A stretch of 64,000 nt of DNA from Phytoseiulus persimilis (Eukaryota > Arthropoda > Arachnida > Mesostigmata > Phytoseiidae). Location: assembly GCA_037576195.1 (NCBI GenBank), contig CM075104.1, positions 7,446,775-7,510,774 on the forward strand, read 5' to 3'. The notes under the pieces are model-generated. The model was not told the DNA's origin. It made no database searches and worked only from the letters and a program-made list of their open reading frames with translations. Each line of letters starts with the position of its first letter. Positions within the stretch are counted from its first letter, which is position 1. The translations under genes were made by a program, and so were the position numbers. This document shows positions 44,165 to 55,974 of this stretch, one piece after another.

Positions 44165-47100
44165 TTTGCTGGCAAGAGTCGGTCGGGACGACTCCCCTAT
44201 TCTCGAGCGCTCCCCGTCCCCCGACCCGAGTCAGGGCTGTCAGCCGAGAAAGTGAATTTCAATGCGAAGGGCGGAGAACACGTTTGGCCTCGGTGGCTTA
44301 TTTATCTTTCCGTCTTGTACGACCCCCTGTCATGATGTTGGCCGTCTCGTCTGCTGCCGTCGCCATCTACTGCAGGTTCCGCTGGGCTTGCCTGGGTTCG
44401 CTCGACAGTCGAGGGGTGAAGGGGTTGCCCGGAGTTCCCTTTCCTCGAGAACAGGAAGGGGGAGGGCTGTGTTTAAAACGAGACGCGACAACGGGGCATG
44501 ATGACCCCGTGTTACGCTAGGCCGGGCAGCGGTGCCGCTATAGAAAGGAGCGACAGCCTGCCACCCGGTTAAACAGTGCGGTGACCACCACTTGGACAAA
44601 GTTCATTAGCAAGCAGCTAAATTTATTCAGCCAGGTCCCCCCAACAGCTTGTCGTGTCATAAGGTTGCAATGCCCTGCAGACTACTTGCTGTTCCTTCGC
44701 TCTTGTGGTTTCTCGCCCACTCACCTATCTGCCACCTCGAGGAGAGGACCCAAAGAGTGACAATAAGTCCCGGGCCGAGCTGCGAGGGAGCTCTACGAGC
44801 CGTTTTTCCCCTGGATGACTCCACTCCCGGGGAGACACTTAGCGACATCGCACCGGACCCATCCAAGTGGCGTTGGTTTCACGTAGGAAGCGGGTCCCAA
44901 GCTTCGAGCGCTCCACAGGAGATGCTATTCACTCGTGCAGTGCTTCGCCGTGGCGTGTGATCCAATGGATTCGTTGCTGATCGATTCGCTCCCTTTGAGG
45001 AATCTCTGTTTTGCCCACGGAGTGGATCGGTCCACGAAGTACGATTCCCAGCAGGTTCGGTGAAATCCCTCGGATTTCCGCCATGAGCCGAGGGAGATGA
45101 ACATTCCGCTGTTTGGTCTGATTTGACTGTGAGGGGATCATCGATGGTGCGAGCTCGTTCCGCAAGACACCTGCTGCGCGTTTGGTGTGGCCAGAATCGA
45201 ACCGAACTGGAACAGTGGACCGTCTCCCGCCACGTTTGTCCACGAGTTGAAGGAGGTGGTGATACGGGGGATAATGATCCGCATCGTTATTCTTACCACC
45301 TCGGGCAGCCATTGAGCCGTTCGAGACGATGCCGCTCCCACGCGGCGTAATTATATAGAGGAGAAAGACAAGCGGCCGAACATGTGTACGCTTCTAAGCG
45401 TCATATGCTCGCAACAGCCGGCCCCAGCAGAATGGAGCTCCACCGCAAGCGGTGTTCCTCACCTTGAGACGGCAGAGAATATTTGATCGAAACAAACGAC
45501 CAGCAAGTCACGGACGGGGGAACGATTCGGAATCCATTAGCTTCAAGGAGTTCGAGGCTTTCCGGAAACGATTCGCCCTTGAATGTTGGATGGAGTTCCC
45601 TAATCGGAAACGACTTGTGCTGCTTATGGACCTGGGGAACGTCATCCGACTGATTCGTTGGTTGCCGGAACCGGTGGTTGGAAGCCCAATCTTGCGGGAA
45701 ATTCAGAGGAATTCTGATCGGCGGCTCCTAGACCCTTGATAAACGTTCCACAAAGCAGCCTGACGGCAGCGTCATGTTCCATATGCCGACTTTGAAATAA
45801 CAGCCTCCGCCGTCGACACACAGATAGCGGTGAAGCCTCTGGTACAGCTGACCGTGAGGATTGATAAGTGTCTCGGAGAGACCAGCCGAACGGTCTTTCG
45901 TTTGAGCGGCCGGTGAGTGAGCTCAGGGTTCACGGCGGCGAATCAGCCCTGGTGTTCTCAGCTCGAGAGGGGGGGGGGGGGAAGGGGGCCGAAAACCGAT
46001 CGAAGCACACATTCTCGTCACTTTTCCATGTGAGCCTCCCAGAATGCAGTGCTACCTCATCAGAGGGATCTAAAAACGGGAAGCTGCGGCTACGCTCAAA
46101 ATGGCGGCTCAGACCCAGCAACAGGTGTCCCGATTCTACGATCCGCGCCCGCATCGATTTCCCACTTGTTTGCATCATTAAATCTTTGTTATGCTCGCTT
46201 GAAGTTGCAATGTTGCTCATTCCAAATGGCACGCTCGGAAACCCAGAATGAAGAACGCTGTGGCTGTATGTATAACAAGTCACAAGGCAGCGAAACTGGT
46301 CTGGCCCGAACCTATAAAAAACTAGGGACTGCATCGCCGAAACCAGGTGAAACCTCGGTCCATGATCAGACGGAGACGAGGTTGGAGGAGCAAGCTAGGG
46401 GAATAGCGGAAGAACGGCCTTCACACCCAGCCCGGGCATACCTCAACCGCACGTAGATGGGGTTTATGGCCCTGGCTCGGGCCGTGTGAAGGCGAAGCAG
46501 TGAACAGGACAAGCATCGGTTGGGAGCACTCTATTATCTGGTCCGCGAACGGGCAAGCGAGCACGAGGGCACCGCCTAGTCAAGAAGTCGGGCAAATGCG
46601 CGGTGGTTGTCGAAGTCGATTTAGGGCAGCTCCTGGTCCATATGCTCCGTCGGAATTTCGAGCAAGTCACTGCACTCTTCCCGGTTAGGTACGAGAGACA
46701 GGTAGATGGTAGAGCGACGGATCCCGTGCTCATTCGCCGGCTCAATCAGTCAGTTCTCCGATTATTCATCCAAGCGGTCCTCACGCAAGACGCAAGCATG
46801 AAGGAACTCAGGACAGAGATATGGAACGGTGCGAATCTCGCATTGGTGTGAAACTAGTTGGAGAAAAAACTAGCGGGACATTCCTGATCGGGTGTCTTTG
46901 TAATCTTATGCGGTGTAGGCATGATTCTCTCGCCTCTGTTTCTGCCTCCCGTCGTTCGTACCCCACCCCTCATTGTGAGTATCATTCTCAAGTGAACCCG
47001 AAAACTTGACCCCGCGCGTATCGTCGATGAGCCTTCTTAGGTTCCTTCGCTCTCTCGTTCCAGTCTCCGCTGAGAGGCGGTTTCAGCGGGTCTCGTATGC

Positions 47101-48300
47101 ATTCCCTGTGAGCTTGGGCATTCGAAGTGGGCGGCCAGGCAACACACAACCTCCTGGAAACGGGAGCCAAATGAATGAAGGACTTGACTTCCGGAACGCT
47201 TCCTATTGAGGATGGTGTTGCTTTTTGATCCTGGATTCTGAGCTCCTCCGGGGGCTCTGCGTGCAAACAAGGCTTAGCAGACGCCGCATCGCAGCGCTTC
47301 TTCCTTTTCGAATGGAGAACTTTCTCCAACTTCGTTTTCGCTATCCCCATCTGGGAGAAAGCGTCAGCTTATTGCTTCAAGAACGACGCGATATATCGCG
47401 CCATCGCAAAGCACGAGAGCTTGAAACAGTCCCGACGCGTCGAAATCCGCGACTTGAGCGGCCCGATCGGCTGAGTTCTCCTTTATTGGAGCCTCATTGG
47501 ATGAAACGGCTCATTCCAAACTCTCGACAAATACATCGAGCCGAACTCGATCCACAGATCGAAGTGCTCTTGGAACAGTCATTTAAACCAGCCTCACATC
47601 TACCAAACTATATTCCACCCTCAAAGCGCTCACTCTTCGGATGTCAACCGCGAGCGCATGTTTGGACCACGTTGAGATCGGGGAAGTTTCCATCGGAGCT
47701 CAACAGCATCGGGAGCTTAGTGGTGTCTCGCTTGCGCGGGCTTCGACGATATCGGTCAGAGCTGCCCTGAAGGCTTGGGGTGCGGTCCCTGCTGACCACA
47801 TTCGCGAGGGAGAGGAGGAGTAGAAAAGATCGTGTTTTAGTACACAAAAGCCACTCACCATCCGTCCATTTCGCCTCTAATAGGCTTGGGCATATGATCC
47901 GCCATTGAATTGATCAATTCTTGATCGCTATCATCAGTCCTCTTCTCTCCACAAAGGGAGGAAACGGTTTCCTCGAAGTCGACTCCTTGCGAGCCTGACC
48001 GCCGCGGGTCCGAGCGCGATGAGGGAATTAAAGAAAACGTTTCGAGACACTGACCGTGGAGGATCTCGAACTGCGGAGTTTGGAGCGACTGGCTGGCGGA
48101 CAGACAGCGTTACAAAGAGTTTTAATTTTCCTTGTGCGGAAAACCATTGCGGCTTCATGAGTTGTCAAATTCAAGGTCGCGCGGTTCGTTCGTACAGCAG
48201 TGCTGAAAACCTCTTCTGACAATGATCGGCCCGGGGCTATGAGAATTTGAATTATGATAACAATAGTGACGGTGCTAACGTCGACGGCGATGATATTCTA
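44165..48300. other. Unassigned sequence
   Basis: No gene recognised. Open frames at plus 46049-46456, 46603-46851 and 47225-47770 (135, 82 and 181 codons) have no named domain. A G tract lies at 45969-45981. Confidence 0.3.
45969..45981 (+). repeat. Poly-G tract, 13 bases
   Basis: Thirteen G residues, followed after AA by five more G. Confidence 0.95.
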
Positions 48301-48327
48301 ATGTCAACGTTCTAATTTCAGGTGAGT
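48296..48327 (+). promoter_or_regulatory. Candidate recursive (ratchet) splice site
   Basis: TTCTAATTTCAG is directly followed by GTGAGT (junction between 48321 and 48322). This places a 3' splice site with a CTAAT branch-like motif back to back with a consensus 5' splice site. Such zero-length exons are known as recursive splice sites inside long introns of arthropod genes. The upstream pyrimidine tract is short, so the call is tentative. The surroundings are AT-richer and hold no open frame. Confidence 0.3.
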
Positions 48328-48329
48328 AG

Positions 48330-49300
48330 CGGAAAATCATCACCGATCGATCAATCGATCGATGCGACATCGCAGTCAGATTTGAATGCATTGTTCCTCA
48401 GCGCGTCTTTCCAATGCATACGTAATGAGTAGAGCTGGGGAGTTCAGGAATTCATCAGTTAGCACCTCCATCTATCCATTTGAGGAGATGTATAGATGAG
48501 TCTCTGATGGCTGAGTTCCTCAGTTTTCATGGCAATGATGCAGGATTCATCAATCTATCCATGCATGAATAATGCTGGAACTTTGCAGCTCCAGTAATCA
48601 GTAATGGGACTATAGAGAGTCGGTGACTCGTAAACTTATCCAAACTTCACAATCAGTGTCAACGGCCCGAGCTCCAATAGATCACTCATGACAAGGAGAC
48701 GCGATATGGCCGGCCATTTATTTCATGAAAACCGGCCATGGTCCGGACAGGATATCAGTTCCGAAACTGGACATTTCCAACTCCACCAATTTATTTGACT
48801 ACGAAAGGCTCGATATGTTCCCCTCATAACATGCAGCATTGATAAGTCGCAAGTACAGGCATGAGAAGTCAGAGTGAACATCAGTCTCTCTTCAATTATA
48901 TCCAACATCTGTTCCTTCGAGCACCGAGTCCTTCAATCGAGATCTCCTCCAAGTTCGAGGATCTAGAGGGCCTTCGCTCGGAGTATTTCCCAAAATAATG
49001 TCATTCGCACATGGAGGAGCGTATTTTTCGGTTTTTTTTTCCCGCTGGAAACATGTCTTTGCGTGGGAAACTCTTGCGGGGGGATGCTCTTGTTAATAGA
49101 GAAGGATGCTCCGCTTCTGCGTTAGAGGGGTTGGGGTGCTTAAACACTACGGAGTATCTCTCTGACATTGTCTTCAGGTGATCGAAATCGAAATTCTCGC
49201 CCATGATTTCCTCGTGACGCATTACGAAAGGACCGTCGAGAGTTCTCTGAATCGAGCTTGGGATCCCGATTTCGGTCTTCATCGAGATCAACCGCCATCC
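48330..49300. other. AT-richer sequence with diverged CATC/GATG words
   Basis: Between about 48430 and 48560 words such as CATCTATCC, GATGAG and CATCAA recur on both strands without strict period. CGATCGATCAATCGATCGATG lies at 48345-48365. The minus strand holds a 96-codon frame (49291-49001) just downstream of the copia remnant, which may be the end of that polyprotein. No LTR was recognised. Confidence 0.35.
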
Positions 49301-50370
49301 TAGTTGTGAGATTGCTCTGATCGATTCTGTAAATCGCGGAACAAAATCTAGCTGGACTGTCAGGTCTGTGTCATCCTGAAGTTTTCAGCGCCGCGCTGTG
49401 CGCAGCTTCAGCTTGAATCTTCGAGATGAAGAGTTTGATTTTCTCAAAATTTTCATGACCGTGTAATGCGGTGCCCAGGAATATACCACATCGTATGATC
49501 TGCCTTGGCTGGTTTAATTGGAGGGGCGAAGTCACAATATAGTCGATTTACCAGGCTGAAATCCGTACTCTCACAACTCTTCGAGCCAGAATGAGTCAGG
49601 ACAGGCTGAGTCCGGAAAGTCTATTCCAAATCGAGACCGAAGCACCTGCTCTTGTAACAGCATGGGAATCGATCGACCCCAATCATCATCGTTCTCGCGA
49701 TGAAACTCGCTCAACACAGTCAATACACATTGTGCCTCCAACATGGCGAGCGAGGATCGATATTCCGGCTGTTGGAAGGCAGCTCCTCACCCTCCTCATT
49801 CTTATACAATACCAGAATCGTTCCGTGCTCTGTTGCCCGAAAGCTATCAAACTTGGTTGCTTTCCCGGTTGCTCAAGAAAACGCGACAAACCGACGGCAA
49901 AGGACATGTCCGGCCATATGCTTGTCATCGCGGGCAGCGGCGTTACCATTATCCTACAGCACAGATTGCGCTCCTTCAGCTCCTGAGTACTGGCATCACG
50001 GAAGTGGATTAGGGGATGAATCAGTGATATTCCAGCATTACGGAAGGTATGATCCACATTCCTGCGAGACAGTCTGTGACAGACTCTGATTTCGAGGGAA
50101 ATTATTTCAACCGTAAGATCTTCCAATGAACCTTTGTTTGATAAGAACGGAAGCTGTTCCCGACTGTGTGTAGAGCCTCATTCAGTGCCGAAATCGGAAG
50201 AATCGTCGATCAGGATCGCCGGAGAACATACTTCTTCAGTACAAGGAATCCGCATATGGAAGGCTTCCTTCGTTCCCCGAATTTCTCTAGGTAAAGGACT
50301 CTTATGTGCAGGTTCGACTGTATTGAGTTGTATGTACACGCGCTGGTGCTCTGCAGGGAGGAGCCACAAT
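49300..50370 (-). pseudogene. Copia reverse transcriptase end and RNase H, decayed
   Basis: On the minus strand WPDMSFAVGLSRFLEQPGK at 49921-49860 matches the copia motif TRPDI-x-FAVG-x-LSRF-x-x-xP. It is followed by EHGTILVLYKNEEG (the GT-x-x-x-G-x-x-Y region) in a shifted frame. Further on, AGASVS at about 49645 and RLYCDFAPPIKPAKADHT at about 49545 fit the AISW and YCDN-x-x-AI-x-LA blocks of RNase H. Upstream, at 50250-50180, ILIDDSSDFGTE may be what is left of the YVDD box. Stops and frame changes occur throughout. The catalytic Asp pair of the reverse transcriptase cannot be confirmed. Confidence 0.75.
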
Positions 50371-50374
50371 ATTC

Positions 50375-53300
50375 CTCAGCTGGATCCGCGTTCTCTGCGT
50401 AAACAAAGAAAAAAAAACTTACAACGAATCTCCAAGTCGGTGGGATCTGGATCAGCGGTGGGCGGCGAACACGCGTTGGACAATCAAGCTAATGCTCATG
50501 CTGTCACGATCGACCATGACGGCCCGACGAGACGTGCGTGTCATGGGGTCCGGTAGGTGTTTGAGGCTTGCTTGTTTTCCGGGTCCCTCGCCCGCCGGAC
50601 CACAAGCCGAATCAAGAGCTACCTCGTGCCATTTTGCCCTGGCTGTCAGCTCGGACCCCAGTGAGGCACCCAATTGGGGTAGCGGGTAGTTCGTCACGTT
50701 GTCTGCGGGATGCCGAGAAATCTTGCCCCGAGGCTTCCGAGCGAGCTGGGTAAACGTTTCTCGAGGTCAAAGTCGTTGCAGCCCGAGGTGTCGGCGTGTC
50801 CTAGTCGAGGCGGTAAACCATAGGTCAGGCCACTGAGAGCGAGCGGCCGGGGAACCGTCGCCAGTGAGCACTCAGGCCAGATTGAGGCTCAGTAGTTGCG
50901 GGAAGCAACTAGCAGAGAGTTCGGTCCTGCGTAAACGGTCGACACCACTAAGGAGAGGAGGGTAAAGTTGACGTTGTCCTGTTTTGTGGTCGATCGGCCG
51001 GCGCGCGCCCTGCCAGCCAGCCGACCGCGAAAAGTGTGACGCTTTATAGGGCACCAACCCTTGCGCGGGACCAATCGCACGCCGGTTGCCTCCATTGGTT
51101 TTATTATCCAATCAAGTTCAGAAAGATCACTCCGGCAATTACTCTTGCCTTCATCTGATATCTCGCCGCTGGCCGTCCGCTGTCTACGAGGCTGGTCCGA
51201 GAGGAGAGGGGTTTCTCTTGAGGATGCGTCCTGAGCAAAATCCGAGTGGAGTACGAAGAAACATGGGAGCGCAGCAACGGGAGTTTCCACCGGTCTTCGG
51301 TTATTTACCCGACACGATCCGCAGAGTTCGACGTCGGTGAGCAGCAAGAACTCGGATCAGGGGAACATGACGCCACTTATGCACCCGCTCCCGGATTCCT
51401 GCACGGAGGATTGCACACGCATCCACTCGGAATAAGGTGTTGTCGAGCTCTGAGCGGACTCATTGCGAAACGACGAACTTCGAACGTGAATCCCACGGAG
51501 GAAGAGGAGCGCCGTCGGGGAACCCCATGCCAGTCCGGAGATATGGGTTTGGTCAATAGCGCTGGCCACAGCTATGGCTAAACGCCCAAGGAATGTTGAT
51601 GTCCCCAGTAATGAGCGCACGAACGGAAAAACGAGCGAACGGACGAGTGAGTAAGTAAGCGGTTATTTCCCGACGCCTCCTATTACCCTCCCGCAGCATC
51701 TCGTGGCATATTTAATAGAACAGCTTGACATATGAGCTGACCGCGTCCTTCCGCCTCGATCTCGTCGATGGTTCCCAACGGATATTTCCTGATAGACCAC
51801 GGCCGTGCAAGCCATAATCGGATAAACATACGAATATCGAACAGATAGACGGGAAGTGACGACGAAGTATCGACAGATCCGGGTCCCCGCACCATCCGCC
51901 GACATATTCTCCCGAGCACTAGAGCAAAAACAGCTCATGCTCATCGCTCCATTCTAATATCTGAGCGTAACTTCCTTCCAGTCTCGATTTGCTGCCGTCG
52001 AGCTAACCCTTATGAAACACCGCGCTGCGAGGCTGAAAGGTGCTCGGACGCGATCGGTCTGCCGCGTTCCCGTATCCGCTCAGTGTCTCTCACATATCCA
52101 ATCTTGGGAATCCTGCGAAAAGGAGGAGAGACCTCCGCTCGGAATGCCGAACTGGGTCGTCATGATCCCGAACGGCCGCGTCGCGAACCAGCCACAGACG
52201 TTCAAGAGTGAACGATCCGCATCGAAGAGATTCATGCTCGCCTCACGATCCACTCAGCCGAGGCAGGTACCGTAAATCTGCGTGTTTGCTCAACGAGGCC
52301 GCTAACTTGGCGGCTGGCCGCTTTGCCACTCTGCTGACCGCAGTCTCAAGCGGCTGCGCGTGACGTGCATCGCTCGCTTGGGCAGGAGGCCGAGTCGTCA
52401 CTGTATTTTTTATCGCCACCATTCGGCAATGACTGTGACTTTTTCGGGGTTCCTCCACAGCCTATCACGGTCGTCTGAGTTATTCCGTGTCAGTCCCCGC
52501 TCCGGGTCCGAGTCGCAGGGTGACAAGAAAAACACGGGGAGAAGAAAGAGAAAGCTGTAAGGTGACCACTAATCTCAGACCGGACGAGTAGTCCAGCGTT
52601 TGTCTGTGGATCACGTACGCCCCCTCTTGTCCGCGGCATACCAATGATTTTTCGCAATAGCATTTCTCCCCGTTCCAGAGAGCCGAAATGTTCGCGTTGC
52701 TGAAGAATCTGCGAATAATTTCCTCCGAAGCAGCGTCACCCAATGTTGTCAGCGAACAGGAACGTTCAACGACCAGGTTTCACAAGCCGATTCGGAATTG
52801 TGCCTATCTGTAGCCCGAGCTGTACCAGCTGCTGGGAGAAAGGCGCCTCCGTCAAACTTTGAATGTGCCTTTATCGAGTGGGAGGGCTCCGTTCGACCGC
52901 GTTCTCGAGCTGCCGTGCCTTTTGATACGGGAGAAGAAGAAGACCGAGGGAACACTGCCGGTCGTCAAACTCATTGCAACTTTTCAGCTTACCCTCCAGC
53001 GAGAGAAATCCGCATGATGAAGATTCCATAGCCCTGATGCAGCAGATTTCTTTCAATAACGGTCCCGCACCGTTATGGCAGAATTTCGGCCCCTCGATTT
53101 TGTGCGCGGTAATGAGCCTGCAGAGTGAGATCGTGAACCCAGTTCCCGGACGCCCAATCGAAGCTTCACAATGCTGCGAGGCGGTGTTCCGTCGGGCTTG
53201 TCCGTAGACCTGGAGGTGGCGATGTCGATGCCGGATTCAGGCGACCGGAAGCCGTCGATTTCTCTAAGCTAGTGAAAACGACTTCGCCTGAGACAGCACT

Positions 53301-54600
53301 ACCGATACCTGCTGAATTCATCCTGAGCTATGCTCATCCCGGATCCAGGATAGCTCTACGTGTTACGATTCCGTTGAACGAATCACACTCCGTTATCAGC
53401 ACAACACATAAATCTTCACTATTCTTGCCCCCATTCATACTTTGTGTCCCTGGGGATTCCATAACCGAGTTTGATCCGAGGATCCGGAGGCTGTGACGAT
53501 CTGTTGAGGCTCAAATGACCGCCGAAACGTGTTCCTTGAACAGATCGCTTCGTAATCGACCTTCTTAATCGATCGCGTCGCAACGAAACCCAACCGTGGC
53601 TCGCTGCTGTATGTTACTGAAGATGTATTCTGTGAACTCCATTGCGGAAAGATGGACGCTGCTTGTGCTAGACAGTGCTGGAGGCCGCGAACGATTGGCG
53701 CGCAAATGCTCTTTTGAACGACGGGAGTGACTGCTCCCTTTATTAGGATTGGGACCGCGATCCTTTTGTTCAGTTGTTCTTTTTTTTTTCGTGGAGGTTT
53801 CAGAGGCAGTTGTTCGTCCGAGAGCTGCCGGCTCAATAAGATTTCAAGGTAGGCGGGCCGCGGAGCGAAGACGTCGAGTTTCTCGCCCTCGGCGTTGATT
53901 TAAGAGTAAGGGACTCCCGGCGTGGCTGTCAATCGCCGGTGACCTGGCGAAGCAATCGATAATGGTCCACCAACATCATATTTGTCTTAGTGGCGATGAT
54001 GGTAGGGATTGAACGTTGAATTTGACTCCTTATCCTGCCAAACGAACTATCAATGACGATAATGACCTCATGGCGATAAAGCTTTTCTGGTAGTCTGGCT
54101 CACTTACGAACACATTCTCCGAGGATCAACCGGTGTGTGCTCCGCTTTGTCGTTCACGGAAAAAAGCGATCGCTGTACACGAGGTGATGGCCGATGGGTT
54201 TTCGATGAGACCAGCTCCGCGCTCACCGTCTGCAGCGAAGAGCGAAACGAAAGGGAGACGCCGAACTCTCCCGCGTTCTGGCCGCCGTCGGAGGCAATCC
54301 CAAAACGGCATCACCCGCGCTCTTCCGGCCTTTCCTCCGATCCCTCAGGAGCCGTCTGAGCTCGGGGACGAATGAGCTCTAAGTCGTTATTCGTCCAACA
54401 CTCGACTCCAAGTCGAGCACAGCTCCCTCTCGGAGCCATGATTTCCTAATCCAGGGAACAACTTTTCGCCGGAGCCCTGTTCTTGGACATTCGCCACTCT
54501 TTGCACACGGAGGAGATAGGTCGTTGTCGCTTCAATGTAACACCGTTGAGTATGACGTACAACGTGTTTCCGAGACTGAGAATACTTCGTCACACCTGGG
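50375..54600. other. Unassigned sequence
   Basis: No gene recognised. Nothing that fits the upstream part of the copia element could be identified. A minus frame at 53836-53435 (133 codons) has a Lys/Arg-rich start (PPRKKKEQLNKRI) but no domain. At 51640-51660 GAGT and AAGT units recur. Confidence 0.3.
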
Positions 54601-54606
54601 TATCGA

Positions 54607-55221
54607 GTGGGCGACATCGATCACTGGCAGTTTCCTCGACTCTGGATGTGGAGGAAGGAGGATTCTGGTTTCCTAAGCGATTGTTTCGCTTTGTTTAGGT
54701 CTCTCCGCTCCGCTCGCCGCGGTCCGTGCAACGATGCAATTAATATCGGAAACGGATGCTCTGCTCAAATGGCCAAGCCACAAAAACGACTGTGTTGCCG
54801 TCCCGCGGCCTCCTTCCCTCCGGCGGGCTCCTCATACCCGTGTCGCTTCAAATCTGCAATCCATCGGAAACCCACAGCTCTAATAGCTTTGATGACGGAG
54901 ACGACCACGGCGACGCTGCGGGCTCGAGGGGAACAAGAGGAAGAGGTGGCAAAGCGGGCACAGGGGACGGTTGGCCGGTCGAGCGAGCGGGAGGGCAAGC
55001 GGTTAAGACGACGTGAGGGGAGTGTCCGAGTGGACCGCGCTGCCACCAACCATCGATTGCTGTCATTACTGGTGCGCATGCGGCGAAGCGACGCGGAAGG
55101 AGAGAAGGACGGTGCGCCCAGATATGTTTTCAAGGGGTTCAGAGCCTCAGAATTAGCCGTTCGTTGGCAGTTCATCCACATTTCCGTGTATTGGTTTCTT
55201 TTTTTTGACTTTCCTTGGTGA
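54607..55221 (+). other. Open frame of 204 codons, probably chance
   Basis: ATG at 54607, stop at 55221, with a 161-codon frame open on the minus strand and a second plus frame open over the same part. The middle is Glu/Arg-rich (GEQEEEVAKRAQG) and the end is aromatic. No domain. The length is within chance expectation. Confidence 0.12.
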
Positions 55222-55229
55222 TGGCCGTT

Positions 55230-55880
55230 ATTGGTAAGGAAACGCTTCAAGGTTCACTCGTTCTGCTTCCCTGAGAAAGCAATCAAGCTTATTTGTTCTC
55301 ATCAACTTCTCTTATCAGAAGGCGACAATCCACCAATCAGGCGCTACTCCTACCGTACTCATCATTATGGATTCGAAGGTATCAGGAAGAGAGAGCTGCG
55401 ACAGGTTGCTCGATGAGGAGTCGTTCATTCGATGTTTTTGCTTCGATCCGAGTCACCACCCCATGCACCGGATCCTTGTTGCAGCCGAGCATCAGGCGGA
55501 GTCGTTTCCCTTCAACTCGTAGTGGGAGTCGAAAGGAGTGGGGAAGTTGGAGCGCCGCGTGTTTCGGCTCCATCTCGAGTCGCCACAGCTTGTCTGCGTC
55601 CCCGCCATCGCTCGACCAAAAGAGCCAGCAGCGGCAGTGATCCTCGCAGTTGGCTCCAACTGTGGAAGGCCTCCAACGTCCCCGATCAATCTGGATTTCG
55701 GCGTGAAAATGATGAGCAAAAAAGGAAGACAGGGCAAGGGTCTAGAATATAGACTTTTTGACTTGTTATAAGAGTGAAGCGAAGAAGCTACTCGACCTCC
55801 AACAGGACTGTGTCGCGATGTGGCCCTACAACATCGAGCGCGGGACTAGTCAGGATTAAGGTTTGCAGATAAACGCATTT
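55230..55880. other. Unassigned sequence
   Basis: Overlapping open frames of 106-115 codons on the plus strand, none recognised. Confidence 0.3.
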
Positions 55881-55884
55881 CTTA

Positions 55885-55972
55885 GTAACCGCGGTGACGG
55901 TTAACCGATAACCGCAAATCCATAACCGCAAAATTTGGAACGAAAACCGCGGTTATAACCGCAAATAACTGC
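55885..55972 (+). repeat. Degenerate AACCGC repeat with palindromic core
   Basis: ATAACCGCAAA or close variants occur four to five times in 88 bases, twice combined with the palindrome AACCGCGGTT. Spacing is irregular (12-25 bases). The region is non-coding. It may be the end or subterminal repeat of a DNA transposon or an old satellite. Confidence 0.8.
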
Positions 55973-55974
55973 CG

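Noticed and set aside
45175..45215. Minus-strand GGTTCGATTC string
   Set aside because: The T-stem is weak and no A box or acceptor stem was found.
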